NCBI GenBank assembly: GCA_965227155.1
Contig: OZ245731.1
Coordinates: 2,542,001-2,606,000, forward strand
Reading direction: 5' to 3'
Length of the DNA stretch: 64,000 bases
Origin: UBA6059 sp965227155
GTDB lineage: Bacteria > Bacteroidota > Bacteroidia > Cytophagales > Cyclobacteriaceae
Positions within the stretch are counted from its first letter, which is position 1; each line of letters begins with the position of its first letter. A program made the translations under genes and the position numbers. Below, piece by piece: positions 60,884-64,000 of this stretch. A model generated the notes under the pieces. The model did not search any database. It saw only the letters and a program-made list of their open reading frames with translations, and was not told where the DNA came from.

Positions 60884-61267
60884 ATGGCAGATTTAAAAGC
60901 ATTCGCTGAACAGTTAGTAAACTTGACTGTAAAAGAAGTAAACGAGCTTGCTGAAATCCTTAAAGACGAGTACGGCATTGAGCCTGCAGCTGCAGCTGCT
61001 CCAGTAATGGTAGCCGGTGGCGGTGGTGCTGAAGGTGGCGATGCAGGTGAAGAGCAAACCTCTTTTGATGTAATCCTAAAATCACCTGGTAGCGCGAAAT
61101 TAGCTATCGTTAAATTGGTAAAAGAGCTTACTGGTCTTGGTCTGAAAGAGGCTAAAGCATTAGTAGATGAGGCTCCTAAGCCTGTGAAAGAAGGCGTTGA
61201 CAAAGACGAAGCTGAAGGACTTAAAAAGCAACTAGAAGAAGCAGGAGCTGAAGTAGAACTGAAATAA
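60884..61267 (+). CDS. rplL: 50S ribosomal protein L7/L12
   Basis: The stalk protein recruits translation factors. The N-terminal dimerisation helices, the Ala/Gly-rich hinge (EPAAAAAPVMVAGGGG) and the C-terminal FDVILKSPGSAKLAIVKLVKELTGLGLKEAKALVDEAPKPVKEGV domain are all present. 127 residues. A hairpin before rpoB may reduce read-through. Confidence 0.98.
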   Translation: MADLKAFAEQLVNLTVKEVNELAEILKDEYGIEPAAAAAPVMVAGGGGAEGGDAGEEQTSFDVILKSPGSAKLAIVKLVKELTGLGLKEAKALVDEAPKPVKEGVDKDEAEGLKKQLEEAGAEVELK

Positions 61268-61310
61268 AAAATTTGACCATTTCACTAAAAAAAATGGTTT
61301 AATAATCATT

Positions 61311-61339
61311 AGACCTGGCCTCAACCGTCAGGTCTTTTC
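61311..61339 (+). terminator. Putative attenuator between rplL and rpoB
   Basis: AGACCTG (61311-61317) pairs with CAGGTCT (61329-61335), followed by TTTT. A second, AT-rich stem (ACCATTT/AAATGGT, about 61277-61299) precedes it. The short T-run suggests partial termination, as known between rplL and rpoB in other bacteria. Confidence 0.6.
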
Positions 61340-61418
61340 CCGTTTGTGCTTATTTAGAAGTACTGTTTTATTGATCCAGACCTGAGCGGTCTTTCGTAGG
61401 AACTAAATAAATAAAGCT

Positions 61419-64000
61419 TTGGCTACAAATAACATCTCCGAAAGGAAAAATTTCTCTTCTATCAAAAAAATTATTGACTATCCTGATTTTCTGGATGTAC
61501 AGCTCCAGTCTTTCAAGGATTTTTTTCAGATAGAAACACCCGCTGAGAAAAGAAGTAATGAAGGGCTCTATAAGGTATTTATGGAGAACTTTCCTATTAC
61601 TGATTCTCGCGAAAATTATGTGCTGGAATTTGTGGATTATACGATTGATCCACCCAAATACAATGTGGATGAGTGTATTGACAGAGGATTAACCTACTCT
61701 GTGCCTCTCAAAGCAAAGTTAAGATTGCTTTGTAATGATGAGGATAATGAAGATTTTGAGACGATAGAGCAAGAGGTGTTTTTGGGCAACATCCCATATA
61801 TGACCGAAAAGGGTTCTTTCGTTATCAATGGCGCTGAAAGAATTATTGTATCTCAGCTACATAGATCCCCCGGTGTATTTTTTGCACAAAGTAAGCACAC
61901 CAATGGCACCACGCTATATTCTGCAAGGATCATACCTTTCAAAGGTAGCTGGATAGAGTTTGCCACTGATGTGAACAATGTGATGTATGCTTACATTGAT
62001 CGAAAGAAGAAGTTCCCGGTTACTACCTTATTGAGAGCCATTGGTTATGGGTATGATAAAGATATTCTGGATCTATTCGGCCTATCTGAAGAGGTAGAAG
62101 CTACAGCAAGTAAGCTCAAGAAAGTTGTTGGTAGAAAGTTGGCGGCCAGGGTACTAAGAACTTGGACGGAAGACTTTGTTGATGAAGATACTGGAGAGGT
62201 TGTTTCTATCGATAGAAACGAGGTTTTGCTTGAGCGTGACTCTATCGTTCAGGAGGAAGATATCGATACTATTGTAGATTCTGGATCAGTTTCTATTATT
62301 CTGCACAGAGAGGATGTGAATATTGCAGATTATTCCATTATCTATAATACACTTCAGAAAGATAACTCTAACTCAGAGAAGGAAGCAGTAGAGCAGATTT
62401 ATCGTCAACTTCGAAATACAGAAGCGCCCGATGAGCAAACTGCTCGTGATATTATCCAAAGCTTATTCTTCTCAGACAAGAGGTATGATCTGGGAGAGGT
62501 TGGTCGATATAGAATCAATAAAAAGCTTGGTCTGGATGTAGACTATGAAGTAAAGGTCCTTACCAAAGATGATATCATCCTTATCGTGAAATATCTGATA
62601 GGGCTTATCAATTCTAAGGCTGTGGTTGATGATATTGACCACTTAAGCAATAGAAGGGTTAGAACTGTAGGGGAACAACTTTATTCTCAATTTGGTGTAG
62701 GTCTTAGCCGTATGGCCAGAACCATCAAGGAAAGAATGAATGTTAGAGATAATGAAGATTTCAAGCCGGTAGACTTGATCAATGCTAGAACATTATCTTC
62801 AGTTATCAATTCTTTCTTTGGTACAAACCAGCTTTCACAGTTTATGGATCAGACAAACCCATTGTCTGAAATAACCCACAAACGTCGTATGTCTGCTCTA
62901 GGACCAGGTGGTCTGTCAAGAGAGCGAGCTGGTTTTGAAGTTAGGGACGTTCACTATACTCACTATGGTAGGTTGTGTACCATCGAAACCCCTGAAGGTC
63001 CTAATATTGGACTAATTTCATCATTGTGTGTACACGCCAAGGTGAATAGCATGGGCTTTATTGAAACGCCCTACAGGAGAGTTGAGAAGGGTATAGTAGA
63101 TATGTCTGGTAATGTAGTTTACCTGACAGCTGAAGAAGAAGATAATAACAACATCGCCCAGGCTAACGCGCCATTAAAAGATAGTGGTGAGTTTATCAAC
63201 GAAAAGGTAAAAGCCCGATTCGAGGGTGATTTTCCTTTATTGGGAGGTGATGAAATACAATATATGGATGTAGCGCCAAACCAGATTGTATCTGTGGCGG
63301 CTTCCATGATTCCATTCCTTGAGCACGATGATGCCAACCGTGCGCTCATGGGATCAAACATGCAACGGCAGGCAGTTCCGTTGTTGAGACCAGAATCACC
63401 AATTGTAGGTACTGGTTTGGAAGGTAGAGTAGCATTAGATTCTCGCTCATTAATCCTTGCAGAAGGTGATGGAGAGGTAGTGTATGTTGACTCTACTAAG
63501 ATTGTAATTAAATACGATCTAAATGATGAAGAACATCTGATTTCATTTGACGATGATCATAGAACGTATGATCTTATCAAATTCAGAAGAACCAACCAGG
63601 ATACTTGTATCAATCTGAAACCACTTGTTTACAAAGGTGACAAAGTATTCAAAGGTCAGCCGCTCTGCGAAGGTTTTGCTACAGAGAAAGGTGAACTGGC
63701 TTTAGGTAGAAACCTACAGGTAGCTTTTATGCCATGGCAAGGATACAACTTTGAGGATGCGATTGTAATTTCTGAGAAGGTTGTTCGTGATGATATCTTC
63801 ACCAGTATTCACATTGAAGAGTTTGAACTTGAAGTGAGGGATACCAAAAGAGGAGAAGAGGAATTAACCTCAGAAATTCCTAATGTAAGTGAGGAAGCTG
63901 TTAGAAACCTTGATGAAAACGGTGTAATTCGCATCGGTGCTGAGATCAAAGAAGGTGATATTTTAATTGGTAAGATTACTCCTAAAGGTGAGAGTGATCC
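61419..64000 (+). CDS. rpoB: RNA polymerase beta subunit (5' part, runs off the window)
   Basis: About 860 codons are present. The start is TTG at 61419, giving LATNNISERKNFSSIKKI; no in-frame ATG lies nearby upstream. FVINGAERIIVSQLHRSPGVFF and ITHKRRMSALGPGGL with FEVRDVHYTHYGRLCTIETPEGPNIGLIS are core beta motifs. The rifampicin pocket reads QLSQFMDQTNPLSEITHKRR with the usual Asp, His and Ser, so it looks wild type. The gene continues past 64000; rpoC normally follows. Confidence 0.97.
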   Translation, partial: MATNNISERKNFSSIKKIIDYPDFLDVQLQSFKDFFQIETPAEKRSNEGLYKVFMENFPITDSRENYVLEFVDYTIDPPKYNVDECIDRGLTYSVPLKAKLRLLCNDEDNEDFETIEQEVFLGNIPYMTEKGSFVINGAERIIVSQLHRSPGVFFAQSKHTNGTTLYSARIIPFKGSWIEFATDVNNVMYAYIDRKKKFPVTTLLRAIGYGYDKDILDLFGLSEEVEATASKLKKVVGRKLAARVLRTWTEDFVDEDTGEVVSIDRNEVLLERDSIVQEEDIDTIVDSGSVSIILHREDVNIADYSIIYNTLQKDNSNSEKEAVEQIYRQLRNTEAPDEQTARDIIQSLFFSDKRYDLGEVGRYRINKKLGLDVDYEVKVLTKDDIILIVKYLIGLINSKAVVDDIDHLSNRRVRTVGEQLYSQFGVGLSRMARTIKERMNVRDNEDFKPVDLINARTLSSVINSFFGTNQLSQFMDQTNPLSEITHKRRMSALGPGGLSRERAGFEVRDVHYTHYGRLCTIETPEGPNIGLISSLCVHAKVNSMGFIETPYRRVEKGIVDMSGNVVYLTAEEEDNNNIAQANAPLKDSGEFINEKVKARFEGDFPLLGGDEIQYMDVAPNQIVSVAASMIPFLEHDDANRALMGSNMQRQAVPLLRPESPIVGTGLEGRVALDSRSLILAEGDGEVVYVDSTKIVIKYDLNDEEHLISFDDDHRTYDLIKFRRTNQDTCINLKPLVYKGDKVFKGQPLCEGFATEKGELALGRNLQVAFMPWQGYNFEDAIVISEKVVRDDIFTSIHIEEFELEVRDTKRGEEELTSEIPNVSEEAVRNLDENGVIRIGAEIKEGDILIGKITPKGESD

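Noticed and set aside
62800..62960. Possible rifampicin-resistance substitution in rpoB
   Set aside because: The key Asp, His and Ser positions of the pocket are the usual residues; only a mild Asn-to-Thr difference from E. coli is seen.
63119..63361. Minus-strand open frame within rpoB
   Set aside because: It is antisense to a continuous, well-conserved rpoB frame.

Overview
The window looks like a chromosome segment of a Bacteroidota bacterium, most likely order Cytophagales; I cannot fix the genus. Evidence: promoters of the TTTG-N19/20-TAnnTTTG type, a SusC/SusD pair, DUF6090 and GxxExxY families, and the order tRNA-Tyr/Gly/Thr-tuf-tRNA-Trp-secE-nusG-rplKAJL-rpoB. Coding density is high, with many 4-base ATGA overlaps. 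Several genes appear to start with TTG (birA, nadD, rpoB, an ECF sigma factor).

Layout. 0-7.3 kb: DAHP synthase overlapping a ribulose-phosphate-epimerase/CBS fusion (minus strand); then plus-strand TyrA, an MBL-fold hydrolase, threonine aldolase, RarA and a GNAT acetyltransferase. 7.3-18.5 kb is an accessory island, all on the minus strand: an unpaired RHH antitoxin-like gene, seven DUF6090-type membrane-anchored proteins, DUF6090 gene fragments, a DUF1579-like and a DUF1684 protein, a predicted K+-channel-type protein with a beta-helix-like ectodomain, a GxxExxY (PD-(D/E)XK-type) gene inside a terminal-inverted-repeat element with short derivatives of that element nearby, and a VapBC pair. 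18.5-30.3 kb: envelope and housekeeping genes (GIN-domain protein, cytochrome c, TonB C-terminal protein, PLP decarboxylase, DUF2911, LpxL-type acyltransferase, LepA, FolD, QueE, MORN protein, OmpA-type protein). 30.6-36.6 kb: a SusC/SusD/lipoprotein operon. 36.7-40 kb: arylsulfotransferase-like, ChrA-type transporter and PAPS-type sulfotransferase genes. 40.2-56.4 kb: TolC-like protein, LpxH, FtsH, RsfS, BirA, AhcY, two glycosyltransferases, ECF sigma plus zinc anti-sigma, Gmk, NadD, Frr, PyrH, a biotin carrier and an M1 peptidase. 56.4-64 kb: tRNAs and the translation/transcription operon, ending inside rpoB.

The most unusual part is the DUF6090 island. Two full copies share a 140-bp 5' coding block with one mismatch, while the rest of the proteins look unrelated. 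A terminal-inverted-repeat sequence lies 2-3 bp upstream of the start codon of three full copies and one fragment. One version of this sequence carries the GxxExxY gene; the others are about 100-130 bp. DUF6090 5' stubs abut two of the elements. This suggests an actively rearranging gene-cassette array. No computation was run: all statements come from reading the sequence and the translations.
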